A DNA stretch of 64,000 nt from Hymenobacter wooponensis (GCF_004745865.1 NZ_SRKZ01000002.1:558001-622000); one strand, 5' to 3'. Positions 26,189-35,907 are shown, numbered from the stretch's first letter. Translations and numbers: made by a program. The notes: generated by a model not told the origin, from the sequence alone.

Positions 26189-27304
26189 TTGGACGTTGTC
26201 ATTATTGGCGGAGGCCTAGCAGGTCTCTGCGCTGCCCTTGACTTGCGCCAGCGAGGCTATGCAGTTACGCTGCTAGAGCGCCGGCAGTATCCCTTTCATC
26301 GGGTGTGTGGTGAGTACATCTCCAACGAGGTGCTCCCCTACTTAGAGCGGCTTGAAGCCTCACCAAACCAGCTGGCGCCGGCCCGCATCAGTCAGTTTCT
26401 GCTCAGCTCACCGGCTGGGCGGGTGCTAGCCGCGCCGCTTGACCTGGGAGGCTTTGGCATCAGTCGCTACGTGCTTGATGACCATTTGTATGGATTGGTG
26501 CAAGCCAGAGGCGTAGACGTACACCAAGGCACCACCGCCACTGCCGTTCGGTATGAGGCAGCCAGCGACGAGCACACAGTGGAGCTGCAGGATGGCCAGC
26601 AACTACGAGCCAAAGTGGTACTAGGGGCCTACGGCAAGCGCAGCACGCTGGACCGGCAGCTGCAGCGTGCTTTTTTTCAGCAACGCTCGCCATACATAGG
26701 CGTGAAGTATCACCTGCACTACGATCAGCCCCGCGACCTAATTGCCCTGCACAATTTTGCCGACGGCTACGCGGGCATCTCGGCCATTGAGGACGATAAA
26801 TACTGCTTTTGCTACCTAACCACCCGCCGTAACCTGAAGGAGCACGGCTCCATTCCCACTCTTGAAAAAGCCGTATTGGCTCGCAATCCTATCCTCCGGC
26901 GCATCTTACACGAAGCTGAGTTTCTGTACCCACAACCCGAGGTAATCAATGAAATATCCTTCGCGCCTAAGCAGGCAGTAGAAGACCACGTGCTGATGTG
27001 CGGCGATGCCGCGGGGCTTATTACTCCTCTCTGCGGCAATGGCATGGCTATGGCTATCCATGGGGCAAGTGTGGCTGCCCGCCACACCGCGGCCTTCTTA
27101 GAGGGTGGCCTAGCGCGCCCGGCACTGGAGGTGGCCTACCAGCGTGAGTGGCAGCAACACTTTGGACAGCGCCTGCGGGTGGGGCGAGCTATTCAGCGCT
27201 TGTTCGGGCAGCCCGTTCTAAGCGAAGCGGTAGTAGGCACCTTGCGCTTTTGGCCTGCAGGTATTAGGGCCCTTATGCAGCGCACTCATGGACAAGCCTG
27301 GTAA
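26189..27304 (+). CDS. FAD-dependent oxidoreductase of the type III PKS cluster
   Basis: 371 aa, geranylgeranyl-reductase/PHBH-like flavoprotein. The FAD Rossmann motif is VVIIGGGLAGLCAALDLRQRGY at the very start. Residues RVCGEYISNEV match the group that includes geranylgeranyl reductases and halogenase-like enzymes. The second FAD motif is VLMCGDAAGLITPLCGNGMAMAIHGA. The start is TTG at 26189, directly before the Rossmann strand, with no ATG available. It is followed after 182 bp by the type III PKS and then a methyltransferase. Such triads occur in many Bacteroidota, so it probably oxidises or hydroxylates the polyketide product. The exact reaction is unknown. Confidence 0.88.
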   Translation: MDVVIIGGGLAGLCAALDLRQRGYAVTLLERRQYPFHRVCGEYISNEVLPYLERLEASPNQLAPARISQFLLSSPAGRVLAAPLDLGGFGISRYVLDDHLYGLVQARGVDVHQGTTATAVRYEAASDEHTVELQDGQQLRAKVVLGAYGKRSTLDRQLQRAFFQQRSPYIGVKYHLHYDQPRDLIALHNFADGYAGISAIEDDKYCFCYLTTRRNLKEHGSIPTLEKAVLARNPILRRILHEAEFLYPQPEVINEISFAPKQAVEDHVLMCGDAAGLITPLCGNGMAMAIHGASVAARHTAAFLEGGLARPALEVAYQREWQQHFGQRLRVGRAIQRLFGQPVLSEAVVGTLRFWPAGIRALMQRTHGQAW

Positions 27305-27486
27305 GGAGGTAAAGCGGATGTTGTAGAGTGGAGAAGTTGCGAAGCACCAGTTCAACAAGCTTAGGCTACTCTGCTCGCGCAGTCAGAGCTATTGCCTCTC
27401 AACCTTCACTACACTCACGCTTACAGGATTTGGCATTTTGCAGTTAGAGGCAGCGCAGCGCATGGAATTTGCGTAAACTTCGATTA

Positions 27487-28680
27487 ATGACCAGCTACCT
27501 GTGTGCCATTGGCACTGCCAACCCGCCTCACCGTATTCCGCAGCCCCAAATTGCCACTTTTATGGCGGGCGCTTTGCAGCTCAATGACGCCGATACGCGC
27601 AAGCTTCGCGCGTTGTATCGAGTATCGGGGATTGCACAGCGCTATTCGGTTCTGCCAGATTATGGGCGCGAGCTAGGTCAGTACGACTTCTTCCCTAACA
27701 CTCCTGATCTGGAGCCCTTTCCAACGGTAGGCCAGCGCATGGCGCAGTACAGGCAGCATGCCTTGCCCCTTTCCGTGCAGGCCGTGCGGGAGTGCTTGCG
27801 CCAACAGCCGTCTTTAAGCCTGAGTGGCATTACACATCTGGTTACGGTGAGTTGCACGGGCATGTATGCTCCCGGCCTAGATATTGAGCTAGTAGCTGCG
27901 CTAGGCCTCAACGCCAATGTACAACGCACGTGCGTGAATTTTATGGGCTGCTACGCGGCCGTGAATGCCCTAAAGCTGGCCAACGCCTTTTGCCTCGCCG
28001 ATGCCAACGCCCAGGTGCTGATTGTGAGCACCGAGCTCTGCACGCTTCACTTCCAAAAAAGCCACGAGGATGACCACTTGGTATCAAACGCCTTGTTTGG
28101 AGATGGTGCGGCGGCAGCGATAGTACTGGGTAAACCTGCGCAACAGGGGGTTAGTCTTGCCCTCGAAGCCTTCCATTGTGGCCTAGAGCCAGATGGGCAC
28201 CAGGATATGGCTTGGCACATCAATAACTTTGGGTTTGAGATGACGCTGTCGTCGTATGTGCCTCACCTGATTCAGCGTGGCATCCGGCAACTCACTGATC
28301 AATTGTTGGAAAATCTGCCCGTGGAGCTTTCCGACATTCATGCCTTTGCCATTCACCCCGGCGGCCGCAAGATTCTGGAAACCATCGAACAGGAGCTAGG
28401 CCTATCCGCCCATGATAATCGGTTCGCTTATGAAGTGCTCCGAGACTATGGCAATATGTCGTCGGCCACGGTGCTATTCGTATTGCAGAAGCTCCTGCAC
28501 AGCCTAACTCCTGCCGACGCTGGCGCCCCCGTCCTGAGCTTTGCCTTCGGGCCGGGCCTGACGCTGGAGGCAATGTTATTAAAAGCCGTGACGGCAGAAA
28601 CCGCTGCTCTCCATACCACAGCCACCGCTACGGCAACTAAACCGGTAGGCTCATTGGCTAGCGCTCCAGGCGTATTATAG
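27487..28680 (+). CDS. Type III polyketide synthase (chalcone/stilbene synthase family)
   Basis: 397 aa from ATG 27487 (a TTG lies six codons upstream). Condenses an acyl-CoA starter with malonyl-CoA units. The catalytic triad is complete: Cys155 in NFMGCYAAVNAL, His290 in AFAIHPGGRKILE and Asn323 in DYGNMSSATVLFVL. The C-terminal FAFGPGLTLEAMLL loop is typical. The starter and product cannot be read from sequence; bacterial relatives make alkylpyrones, alkylresorcinols or tetrahydroxynaphthalene. It is flanked by an FAD oxidoreductase upstream and a methyltransferase 30 bp downstream, an arrangement resembling alkylpyrone/alkylresorcinol tailoring. Confidence 0.93.
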   Translation: MTSYLCAIGTANPPHRIPQPQIATFMAGALQLNDADTRKLRALYRVSGIAQRYSVLPDYGRELGQYDFFPNTPDLEPFPTVGQRMAQYRQHALPLSVQAVRECLRQQPSLSLSGITHLVTVSCTGMYAPGLDIELVAALGLNANVQRTCVNFMGCYAAVNALKLANAFCLADANAQVLIVSTELCTLHFQKSHEDDHLVSNALFGDGAAAAIVLGKPAQQGVSLALEAFHCGLEPDGHQDMAWHINNFGFEMTLSSYVPHLIQRGIRQLTDQLLENLPVELSDIHAFAIHPGGRKILETIEQELGLSAHDNRFAYEVLRDYGNMSSATVLFVLQKLLHSLTPADAGAPVLSFAFGPGLTLEAMLLKAVTAETAALHTTATATATKPVGSLASAPGVL

Positions 28681-28710
28681 AGTGTATTGTTCCTTTCTGC
28701 ATTTTGCCGC

Positions 28711-29412
28711 ATGAACTTAGCCCAGCGTGCCACGGCTGAGGAACTGATGGACGACCTCACTCTGGCTTCCGACGACCTGCGCCGCAATCTTGATGAGCTG
28801 GAAACCATCAATACCTGGCTGGGTGGTTATGCCCCAATCCTTAATGCGCTAGAACGCCTACGCTCCCAGTTCCCCCCTGGCCGACCACTACGCCTCGCCG
28901 ACTTAGGTAGCGGCGGTGGCGACACCCTACGGCAGATTGCTCGCTGGGCCCGCCGACACCAGATAGCCGTAGAGCTAACAGGCGTTGATGCTAACCCCTT
29001 TATGCTGGAATACGCTGCCAGTAAAAGTACTGCATACCCAGAAATCAGTTATCGCCAAGCTGATATCTTCTCTGACGAATTTCAGCAGCAGCCGTATGAT
29101 ATTTTGACTGCCAGCTTGTTTTGCCATCATTTTTCCTCAACGCAGCTAGCCAGTATGCTACCACGTTGGCAGCAGCAGGCCCAGTTCGCAGTCATTATCA
29201 ATGATTTGCACCGCCATCCCCTGGCCTACTACAGTATCTATTGGCTTACGCGCTTGTTCCGCGGGTCTTACTTGGTTCAGCATGATGCTCCGCTTTCAGT
29301 AGCTAGAGCATTCACGCGCCATGAGTGGCAACAGCTTCTGTACGCGGCTGGCATAACCAGCTACACGCTACGTTGGCGCTGGGCATTCCGCTGGCAAGTT
29401 ATTATCAGGTAA
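28711..29412 (+). CDS. SAM-dependent methyltransferase of the type III PKS cluster
   Basis: 233 aa class I methyltransferase. The SAM site shows LRLADLGSGGGDTLRQIARWA (motif I), VELTGVDANPFMLEYA (motif II) and ISYRQADIFSDEF, with YDILTASLFCHHFSS as the motif IV region. ATG 28711 (MNLAQRATAEELMDDL) is preferred; the frame extends to a TTG at 28687. It follows the PKS by 30 bp on the same strand. Likely role: O- or C-methylation of the polyketide, as BpsB does beside BpsA in Bacillus. Substrate unproven. Confidence 0.88.
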   Translation: MNLAQRATAEELMDDLTLASDDLRRNLDELETINTWLGGYAPILNALERLRSQFPPGRPLRLADLGSGGGDTLRQIARWARRHQIAVELTGVDANPFMLEYAASKSTAYPEISYRQADIFSDEFQQQPYDILTASLFCHHFSSTQLASMLPRWQQQAQFAVIINDLHRHPLAYYSIYWLTRLFRGSYLVQHDAPLSVARAFTRHEWQQLLYAAGITSYTLRWRWAFRWQVIIR

Positions 29413-29463
29413 AAGAGGAAGTTGTACCTGCCTAGCCACCACATTTACTCCATAGCCTGTATC

Positions 29464-30372
29464 CTATCCCCAGATATCTGCTGCAACGCGAAAGGTATTG
29501 GCATGTGCTTCTACAATATCGGCAATACGCACTGAGTAGCCGCCGCCCATGCACACTACCACGGGCAGCCCATGCTGATAACAAGTTTGCAGCACATACT
29601 GGTCGCGCTGCCGGCACCCTTCGCGGGTGAGAGCCAAGTGGCCTAGCTTATCAGTAGCTAATACATCTACACCGCTGAGGTAAAACACAAAGTCGGGCTG
29701 GTGTTCCTGCACCAAGCGGGGCAGCGTGTTACGCAGTAATGCCAAGTAAGCGGCATCGTCGGTGTGGTCAGGCAATGGCAGGTCAAGGTCGGAGCGCTCT
29801 TTGCGGTGCGGGTAGTTGCGGGCCCCGTGTATGCTGAAGGTGAATACCCGTGGCTCATGTTCAAAAATAGCAGCAGTACCGTTACCCTGGTGCACATCTA
29901 AGTCCACAATTAATACCCGGTTTACGCCTAACTCGGGGTGGCCTAGTAAGTAGTTGGCCGCCGTTGCTTGGTCGTTCAACAAGCAAAACCCCTCACCTCG
30001 GTCGCGGAAGGCATGATGCGTACCGCCAGCAACATTTAGCGCTACCCCATGCTTTAGAGCCCGATGGACACATTGTATGGTACCCCCCAGAATAGTCACT
30101 TCGCGCTCAATCAGCTGCGGGCTCCACGGGAAGCCTGTGGCCCGCTCCTCGTGGCGCGTCAGTTCGCCGTTGCGCAGCCGTTGGTAATAACCGGCGTTGT
30201 GTGTGAGCAGAATAACCTCGTCGTTGGGAGGTACGGGCTGAAAAAAAGCGCTTTCAGGCACTGTGCCCTCCCGAATAAGCTGTTCGGGTATTAGCTCATA
30301 CTTGAGCATCGGAAAGCGGTGATTGGCAGGCAGCGGATGGGCATACAGCGGAGCCCAGGCAATAGAGAGCAT
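29464..30372 (-). CDS. Histone deacetylase family protein (class II-like arginase/deacetylase fold)
   Basis: 302 aa. Active-site blocks are AGGTHHAFRDRGEGFCLLND, the Zn motif VLIVDLDVHQGNGTAAIF, FTFSIHGARNYP, and the catalytic loop VVVCMGGGYS. YLSGVDVLATDKLGHL carries another Zn ligand region. Bacterial members deacetylate acetoin utilisation proteins, acetylpolyamines or acetyl-CoA synthetase. The short 302-aa form here resembles the AcuC/HDAC-like hydrolases. No signal peptide. Convergent with the PKS cluster methyltransferase and separated by 51 bp, so not part of that operon. Substrate unknown. Confidence 0.9.
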   Translation of the reverse strand: MLSIAWAPLYAHPLPANHRFPMLKYELIPEQLIREGTVPESAFFQPVPPNDEVILLTHNAGYYQRLRNGELTRHEERATGFPWSPQLIEREVTILGGTIQCVHRALKHGVALNVAGGTHHAFRDRGEGFCLLNDQATAANYLLGHPELGVNRVLIVDLDVHQGNGTAAIFEHEPRVFTFSIHGARNYPHRKERSDLDLPLPDHTDDAAYLALLRNTLPRLVQEHQPDFVFYLSGVDVLATDKLGHLALTREGCRQRDQYVLQTCYQHGLPVVVCMGGGYSVRIADIVEAHANTFRVAADIWG

Positions 30373-30506
30373 ATTTGTGTCAACCTCCCCAATCAGGCAT
30401 TGTTTCTAGGCCAATTTTCCATGGTAAACTGCCTGCGACATACCTCGGCATATTCTTGCTCGTTGACTTACATTGTTTCATCACCTAAGACAGAGGTGTC
30501 AGTTAC

Positions 30507-30545
30507 GAAAAAGGGCTTTCTCGATATCGAGAAAGCCCTTTTTTG
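30507..30545 (-). terminator. Terminator of the susCD operon
   Basis: AAAAAGGGCTTTCTCGA-TA-TCGAGAAAGCCCTTTTT, a nearly perfect long hairpin just downstream of the SusD stop at 30569. Confidence 0.9.
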
Positions 30546-30568
30546 CGTGAAGAAGTCTTCACCACCAG

Positions 30569-32053
30569 TTAATTGCGAGTCATTAGGGTGTTGGTAGCTA
30601 GCTCCGAATTCGGGATTGGCCAGATGTAGAGTGCAGCAGTAGGAGGCACTGCGCTTATCGTGGCCTTAGCCGGAATGGTCTGCTGCAAACGCATGAGGTC
30701 GTTGTTGCGAAGGCCTTCCCCCAAAAACTCGATGCGACGCTCTAGTAGCACAGCATCTACTGCTGCTGCAACATCTGTAAAGGCAGCATAGGCGCCTGTA
30801 GGAGCAGAACGGGTGCGTACTGCGTTAAGTAAGGCCAGTGCTTGTGGATCTGTAGCCCCCGCCGTCCGGAAGCGCGCCTCTGCCAAATTCAGCAATACCT
30901 CTGAGTAGCGCATTACCGGGGCATTATCAGTGTAAGGAGCTGGTGACAGTGCTCCGTTCTGATATTTGCGCAGATAAGGGACATTGCTAACTCGGGTAAC
31001 GAAGCTGGTATTTCGCTCATCGGTGGCCAGAAAGCGCGGGTCACTGAGTACGCCGTTAGCATTGAGGCTGTACTCGCCTCCACCGCCCTGTGCGTTCGGC
31101 AGGAAGTAGAACGCCAACTGGTTTTGCGTGCCGGGGGCGTCCTGCGGAGTAAAGGGAAACGACAGAATGCTTTCTGTGGTGGACTGATTACCAACAAAAA
31201 CGGTAGTAATGCTTGGCTGCAACGCGTGCTGAACGCCAGTAGTAGCCCGGAAAGGGGCCGTGGCCGATACAATTTTATTGGCTTCCGTTACCACATCAGC
31301 GTAGCGAGCCATGCTCAGGTACACCCGGGTTTTGAGGGCAATAGCCGTGTTGCGGTGCGCCCGCGTAACGTTGGACGTGTTAGTAAGCGGTAGGTTCTGC
31401 TCGGCAAACGTTAGGTCTGCCAGAATCTGGGTGTATACCTCTGCCACCGTGGAACGAGCTAAGTCATTGTCACGCAAGTCCAATTCCGCCTTTAAGCGAA
31501 GCGGTAAGCCAGGCTTGCTGCCGTTGCCATCGGTGTAAGGCCGGGCGTAAAACTGTAGCAGCGAGTAATAGGCAAGGGCCCGCAGAAAACGACCTTCCGC
31601 AGCGTACCCCGTGGCGGTAGTAGCAAAATCGCTGGGGAATGGAGTTGCAGTAAACTTGGCTGAATTAGCTTCGAGCCCCGCCAAAAAGACGTTTATCTGG
31701 TTGATGGCCGAGTAGCCCGCGCCCCACAGGTTGATTACGTCGTTCTGAGACGATTCGGTGACGGTGTGCTGCCACACGGCGGCTCCGGTTACTAGGTTCG
31801 ATGTCCGATTGAGAAAGTCATTCGCCCGAATATCGCCGTACACTTGGTAGCGTCCCCCCAAGAAGCTGCCTGCCTTCATGTAGTCGTACATGTTGTTGAC
31901 TTGCAGCAACACGCGGGAAGGAGTATCAAAGGCCTCAGCGCTATTTAGAGCGGCTACGGGAGCCGGGTTTAAACGATCCTCGCAAGAGGTAGTGCTTAGG
32001 CCGAGCATGGCTGTAACTAGGCCTAGCGCTAGGGTATGCTTGAAATTTTTCAT
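30569..32053 (-). CDS. SusD/RagB family outer-membrane lipoprotein
   Basis: 494 aa nutrient-binding lipoprotein that sits on a SusC TonB-dependent channel. The signal peptide ends at the lipobox LGLSTTSC. It shows the SusD pattern: NNMYDYMKAGSFLGGRYQVYGDIRANDFL, then VINLWGAGYSAINQINVFLAGL, AEGRFLRALAYYSLLQFYARPY, and the C-terminal RYSEVLLNLAEARF, LLERRIEFLGEGLRNNDLMRL and YIWPIPNSEL. It follows susC by 13 bp in the usual order. No glycosidase, peptidase, or sigma/anti-sigma pair lies nearby, so the ligand cannot be inferred. Confidence 0.95.
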   Translation of the reverse strand: MKNFKHTLALGLVTAMLGLSTTSCEDRLNPAPVAALNSAEAFDTPSRVLLQVNNMYDYMKAGSFLGGRYQVYGDIRANDFLNRTSNLVTGAAVWQHTVTESSQNDVINLWGAGYSAINQINVFLAGLEANSAKFTATPFPSDFATTATGYAAEGRFLRALAYYSLLQFYARPYTDGNGSKPGLPLRLKAELDLRDNDLARSTVAEVYTQILADLTFAEQNLPLTNTSNVTRAHRNTAIALKTRVYLSMARYADVVTEANKIVSATAPFRATTGVQHALQPSITTVFVGNQSTTESILSFPFTPQDAPGTQNQLAFYFLPNAQGGGGEYSLNANGVLSDPRFLATDERNTSFVTRVSNVPYLRKYQNGALSPAPYTDNAPVMRYSEVLLNLAEARFRTAGATDPQALALLNAVRTRSAPTGAYAAFTDVAAAVDAVLLERRIEFLGEGLRNNDLMRLQQTIPAKATISAVPPTAALYIWPIPNSELATNTLMTRN

Positions 32054-32066
32054 CTAGTGCAGAGAA

Positions 32067-35000
32067 TTAGAAGCCGATATTGAACCCTACCGTGTAGGTG
32101 CGTGCTTGCCCTACCGAGTTACGGTCGACGCCGGCGCCTGTGTTGGAGGCACCGTTCGTAGAAATCTCGGGGTCAATACCGGAGTATTTAGTCAACAGGG
32201 CTGCGTTTTGCACCTGTACGTAGAAGCGGGCCGAACTCATCCCAAGCCGGCTGATGAGAGTAGGCTGCAGGCTATATCCCAACGACACGTTACGCAGACG
32301 GGCAAAGTCTCCCTTTTCCACGTTGTTGGACATAATCAGGGCCGAGCCGTTCGACGTGTTGTCGCCGTACACTACCCGAGGCCATTCGCCGCCTCTATTA
32401 GTTTCTGTCCAGCGGTCCAGGATATCCACGTCGTTGTTCCAGAAGCGCTGGTCGTGCAAACCAGCTTTGGTACCGTTGTAGATATAGTTACCACCCGAAA
32501 ACTGCACGAACACGCCCAAATCGAAACCTTTATAACGGAATGAGTTATCAAAGCCGCCGTACCAGGTTGGAATTACTGGCCCAAAGTATTCACCGTCAAC
32601 CAACTGGTTGGGGGCGCGGGAATTCCGACCGTCTAACGTAGTCCAGCCGTTGCCGGTCGAAGTGGAAGAGTGGTTGTACTGTACCGTTGTAAAGGTGCCA
32701 TCCTCATTACGAAGCTGAATCAGGCGCCGACCATTTTCTGGATTTACCCCTAGAGAGCGAACTGCCAGAATTTCGCCGACCGATTGGCCAGCCTTCGTGT
32801 AGTTTACTGTTTCGAGGCCCGAAGTAGCCGTACCAATGCGCTGCCCTTCCGAGGCCAAGGCTAGCACCCGGTTCTTCAGCGTAGTCAGGTTGGCATTAAT
32901 CGACCAGGTGAAATCCGTTTTGCGAATGGCATCTACCCGCAAGTTGATTTCAACCCCGGTATTACGCATCGAACCTACGTTGTCAGGAATCTGACCACCA
33001 GGAATACCGCGGGAAGCAGCCTGCGGAACTTGCAAAATTAAGCCATCTAACAAGTTGCGGTAATAGGCTACGTCGCCCGTAATCCGGTCATCGAGAAGGC
33101 CAAATGATACGCCCACATCTGTTTTTTTGCTGGTTTCCCAAGTCAGTTCTGGGTTGCCAACACTGCTCAGATAAAACGTGGGGCTTGGGCCGTATAAGCC
33201 AGCCTCATAGAGGCGCAGGGAAGCATAATCGTCAATGCCTTGAGCGTTGCCAACTTCGCCATAGCTACCCGTGAATTTGAGGAAACTGACTTTGCTGAGC
33301 GCAGACGAGTTCTTCCAGAAGTCTTCCTCCGAAATGGCATATCCTAACGAAGCACCGTAGAAGTTGCCCCACTTTTTAGCCCAGGCAGAGTAACCATCGC
33401 GGCGCACGTTGATGGTAGCCAGGTACTTGCTGCTGAAGTTGTAGTTGATACGCCCAAAGTAAGAGGTCAGGAAGTTCTCGCCCTGAAAGTTACCCGACGA
33501 TGCTACGTTCACATAGCCGCCCTGAAGCGTGGTAAAGAAGGGATCGGCCACGCTGCTGCGGTTTAAGCCCCAGCGGTCAATGTTGGTGTTCTGGTTTTCG
33601 TTACCCGCTAAGAACGACAAGTTATGCTTGCCAGCCAGGGTTACGTCGTACTGCAGGGTATTCTGCCAGTTCCAGCGCTTATTAGTGCGGTAGAAGTTAG
33701 ACGCACTACCAACGTTGTACTGGTCTCCGGCAATGGGCGTGTAGAAGGCTTTATCCTCAAAGGCAATATTGTAAACACCGTACGTAGTACGCAGGTTGAG
33801 GCCTTTGATTAACTCCAGATTGGCGTAGATGCTGCCTTGCACCTCGTTACCGTCTGAGCGGAAATAGTTGTTCTCTAGGTCTACCAACGGGTTGTAGTAA
33901 CCTGGTAGCAATGGTGAGCCATTGGGGTTGGCAGCTGTAGCAGAAGTGGGGTTGATGTTAGCTCCTGGTCCAATACCCGCGCCACTGATGTTGTAAGAAC
34001 CATCAATGTTACGAGCCGGTACGTTGGGTGGCAACACTAGCGGCAAGCGGCCCAGACCAGCAGTACCGAAAGCACCATCGCCTACCGAGCCCGAGTTAGG
34101 CGAGGCAGTACGCGAATTGGTGTAGCCAGCGCGTAGGCCTACCGTGAAACGGGAAAACACTTTATGATCGATGTTAATACGACCCGAAGCCCGCTTGAAC
34201 GTGTTGCCTTCCAGCATACCCTTCTGGTCGGTGTAGCCCACCGACGTGTAGTACGAGGTTTTTTCGCTACCGCCGCTGAAGTTGATGTTGTTGGATGTGG
34301 AGAAGCCCGTGCGGTAGATGTAGTCGTACCAACGGGTATCCACGGTGTTGCCGTTGGCGTCCTGCGTGGGCCGGAAGCCTTCAATTGCGGAAGGAGCTAG
34401 GCCTTGAGCCACTAGGTTGGCATTCAGGTTACGAACGGCTTCATTCTTGATTTCCATGTACTGTGCTGTGTTCAGCACATCGTAGAGGCGTACTGGTTCA
34501 GTCCAACCCGCCCACGAGTCCACGGAGATTTTGCTTTGGCCTTTCTTACCGCGCTTGGTGGTTACCAAGATAACACCGCCTGCCGCACGAGAACCATAAA
34601 TAGCAGTCGCAGACGCATCTTTCAGCACCTCCACACTCTCAATATCGTTGGGATTGATATTACTGAGTGGGTTGTTGGGTACACTGCCTACAGCTGAGCT
34701 GTTGCCACTGAAGGCTGGAATACCATCAATTACGTACAGCGGAGCCGAACTCAGGCTAATAGAGTTCACCCCACGGATACGCACTACCGGCGGCGCATTG
34801 AGCACTCCGTTGGGCGTAGTGATGTTCACACCGGAGGCTTGGCCCTGTAGCGCCTGCTCAAAGCTTTGTACTGGTTTGTTAGCAATCTGGGCAGCTGTGA
34901 CAGTGGCCACCGAACCCGTCAAGTCGCGGCGCGACTGGGTGCCGTAGCCTACAACCACTACTTCGTCTAGTCCAGTGGCGCCACTAGCCAAGGTAACATT

Positions 35001-35276
35001 GATGCTGGACTGCGTACCAATGACTACCTCTTTTGAGGCGTAGCCAATAAAAGAGTACACTAATGTAGTAGCATTAGCAGGCACTGATAAAGAGTACCTA
35101 CCCTCTGTATCGGTAGATGTACCCTGCGCACCACCCTTCACAATCACAGTAACGCCTGGTAGCGCTGCGCCATCGGTTCCAACTACCTGGCCAGTTACAG
35201 CACGCGTTTGAGCCTGTACATCTAGGCTAGCAACTGCGAGAACTGTGACAGGGAACATCAGTAATGTTTTCCTCAT
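32067..35276 (-). CDS. SusC/RagA family TonB-linked outer-membrane protein
   Basis: 1069 aa. The signal peptide ends DVQAQ. Then an N-terminal carboxypeptidase-D-like regulatory domain (VTGQVVGTDGAALPGVTVIV to GRYSLSVPAN), a TonB-box-like segment DEVVVVGYGTQ, the plug domain (APLYVIDGIP, IESVEVLKDASATAIYGSRAAGGVILVTTKRGKKG) and a long beta-barrel ending RTYTVGFNIGF with the terminal aromatic. It imports its substrate with energy from TonB-ExbBD. It forms a two-gene operon with susD downstream. The leader contains a hairpin covering the ribosome-binding region. Confidence 0.96.
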   Translation of the reverse strand: MRKTLLMFPVTVLAVASLDVQAQTRAVTGQVVGTDGAALPGVTVIVKGGAQGTSTDTEGRYSLSVPANATTLVYSFIGYASKEVVIGTQSSINVTLASGATGLDEVVVVGYGTQSRRDLTGSVATVTAAQIANKPVQSFEQALQGQASGVNITTPNGVLNAPPVVRIRGVNSISLSSAPLYVIDGIPAFSGNSSAVGSVPNNPLSNINPNDIESVEVLKDASATAIYGSRAAGGVILVTTKRGKKGQSKISVDSWAGWTEPVRLYDVLNTAQYMEIKNEAVRNLNANLVAQGLAPSAIEGFRPTQDANGNTVDTRWYDYIYRTGFSTSNNINFSGGSEKTSYYTSVGYTDQKGMLEGNTFKRASGRINIDHKVFSRFTVGLRAGYTNSRTASPNSGSVGDGAFGTAGLGRLPLVLPPNVPARNIDGSYNISGAGIGPGANINPTSATAANPNGSPLLPGYYNPLVDLENNYFRSDGNEVQGSIYANLELIKGLNLRTTYGVYNIAFEDKAFYTPIAGDQYNVGSASNFYRTNKRWNWQNTLQYDVTLAGKHNLSFLAGNENQNTNIDRWGLNRSSVADPFFTTLQGGYVNVASSGNFQGENFLTSYFGRINYNFSSKYLATINVRRDGYSAWAKKWGNFYGASLGYAISEEDFWKNSSALSKVSFLKFTGSYGEVGNAQGIDDYASLRLYEAGLYGPSPTFYLSSVGNPELTWETSKKTDVGVSFGLLDDRITGDVAYYRNLLDGLILQVPQAASRGIPGGQIPDNVGSMRNTGVEINLRVDAIRKTDFTWSINANLTTLKNRVLALASEGQRIGTATSGLETVNYTKAGQSVGEILAVRSLGVNPENGRRLIQLRNEDGTFTTVQYNHSSTSTGNGWTTLDGRNSRAPNQLVDGEYFGPVIPTWYGGFDNSFRYKGFDLGVFVQFSGGNYIYNGTKAGLHDQRFWNNDVDILDRWTETNRGGEWPRVVYGDNTSNGSALIMSNNVEKGDFARLRNVSLGYSLQPTLISRLGMSSARFYVQVQNAALLTKYSGIDPEISTNGASNTGAGVDRNSVGQARTYTVGFNIGF

Positions 35277-35810
35277 GTGTCCTTCTTGGGTTTTGAATTT
35301 ATTTCAATTATTGACCCCAAGAAGTAACACATTCATAACTTTAACAACATATAGCCCGTTAATTTTTAATTAAAATGTCGTTTCAATTAAAGACTTTAAC
35401 AATTCTATATTGATAAGTCAGTACTTACTTTATTAGAATAATAATAAGCCCTACCGATTCTTAAAATGCTACAATCTATGCTCAACATGACTATCAGACA
35501 CAATGATCAACAAATTGTCATCGTACCTAATTAGGCAAACACGACGGTAAAACCTCCGAATGAAAGCTTTTACTCGATTAGCAAATTTGCTTTCTAACTC
35601 AATTTTTACTCGTGTATAAGTAATCAGCCTTCTTCATTCTCTTACTCACCTTATGTTAATATACTATAGATACACTCACCCATCTTAGAAGGATACTATC
35701 ATCAGTATATCAGCAACATGTAGCTTGATACTAGCTGACTGCTACAAATTTATTTTCAACTAATTGCTGATTACCTAGAACCTTTAGCGGTCTTGAAAGA
35801 ACATAAATGC
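35277..35810. other. AT-rich spacer upstream of susC
   Basis: About 530 bp with clearly lower GC than its surroundings and no supported open frame. The part next to susC must hold its promoter; a weak -7-like TACTTCTT sits near 35326 on the minus strand. The remainder (about 35400-35760) shows only A/T-rich sequence. Confidence 0.5.
35282..35324 (-). promoter_or_regulatory. Leader hairpin sequestering the susC ribosome-binding region
   Basis: In the mRNA sense CTTCTTGGG (35324-35316) pairs perfectly with CCCAAGAAG (35290-35282), with a second small stem TTGAA/TTCAA in the loop. The right arm supplies the purine-rich AAGAAGGA just before the ATG at 35276. Pairing would cover it. A regulatory role is an inference. 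Confidence 0.45.
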
Positions 35811-35838
35811 AAAAGCCCGGCCTTGCGGTCGGGCTTTC
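35811..35838 (-). terminator. Terminator of the tRNA-Val gene
   Basis: AAAGCCCGACCGCAAGGCCGGGCTTTT on the minus strand: an 8-10-bp GC-rich stem with a T-run, about 70 bp downstream of the tRNA. Confidence 0.8.
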
Positions 35839-35907
35839 TGGAGATTCGTACTGCCTCTACGGTACCATGTGCTACTGCAAATGGCAGGGAGACAGGCGGC
35901 TTTGATG

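Noticed and set aside
30569..35276. SusCD pair as part of a polysaccharide utilisation locus
   Set aside because: No carbohydrate-active enzyme, sensor or sigma factor is adjacent; the pectate lyase is 25 kb away and in another context.
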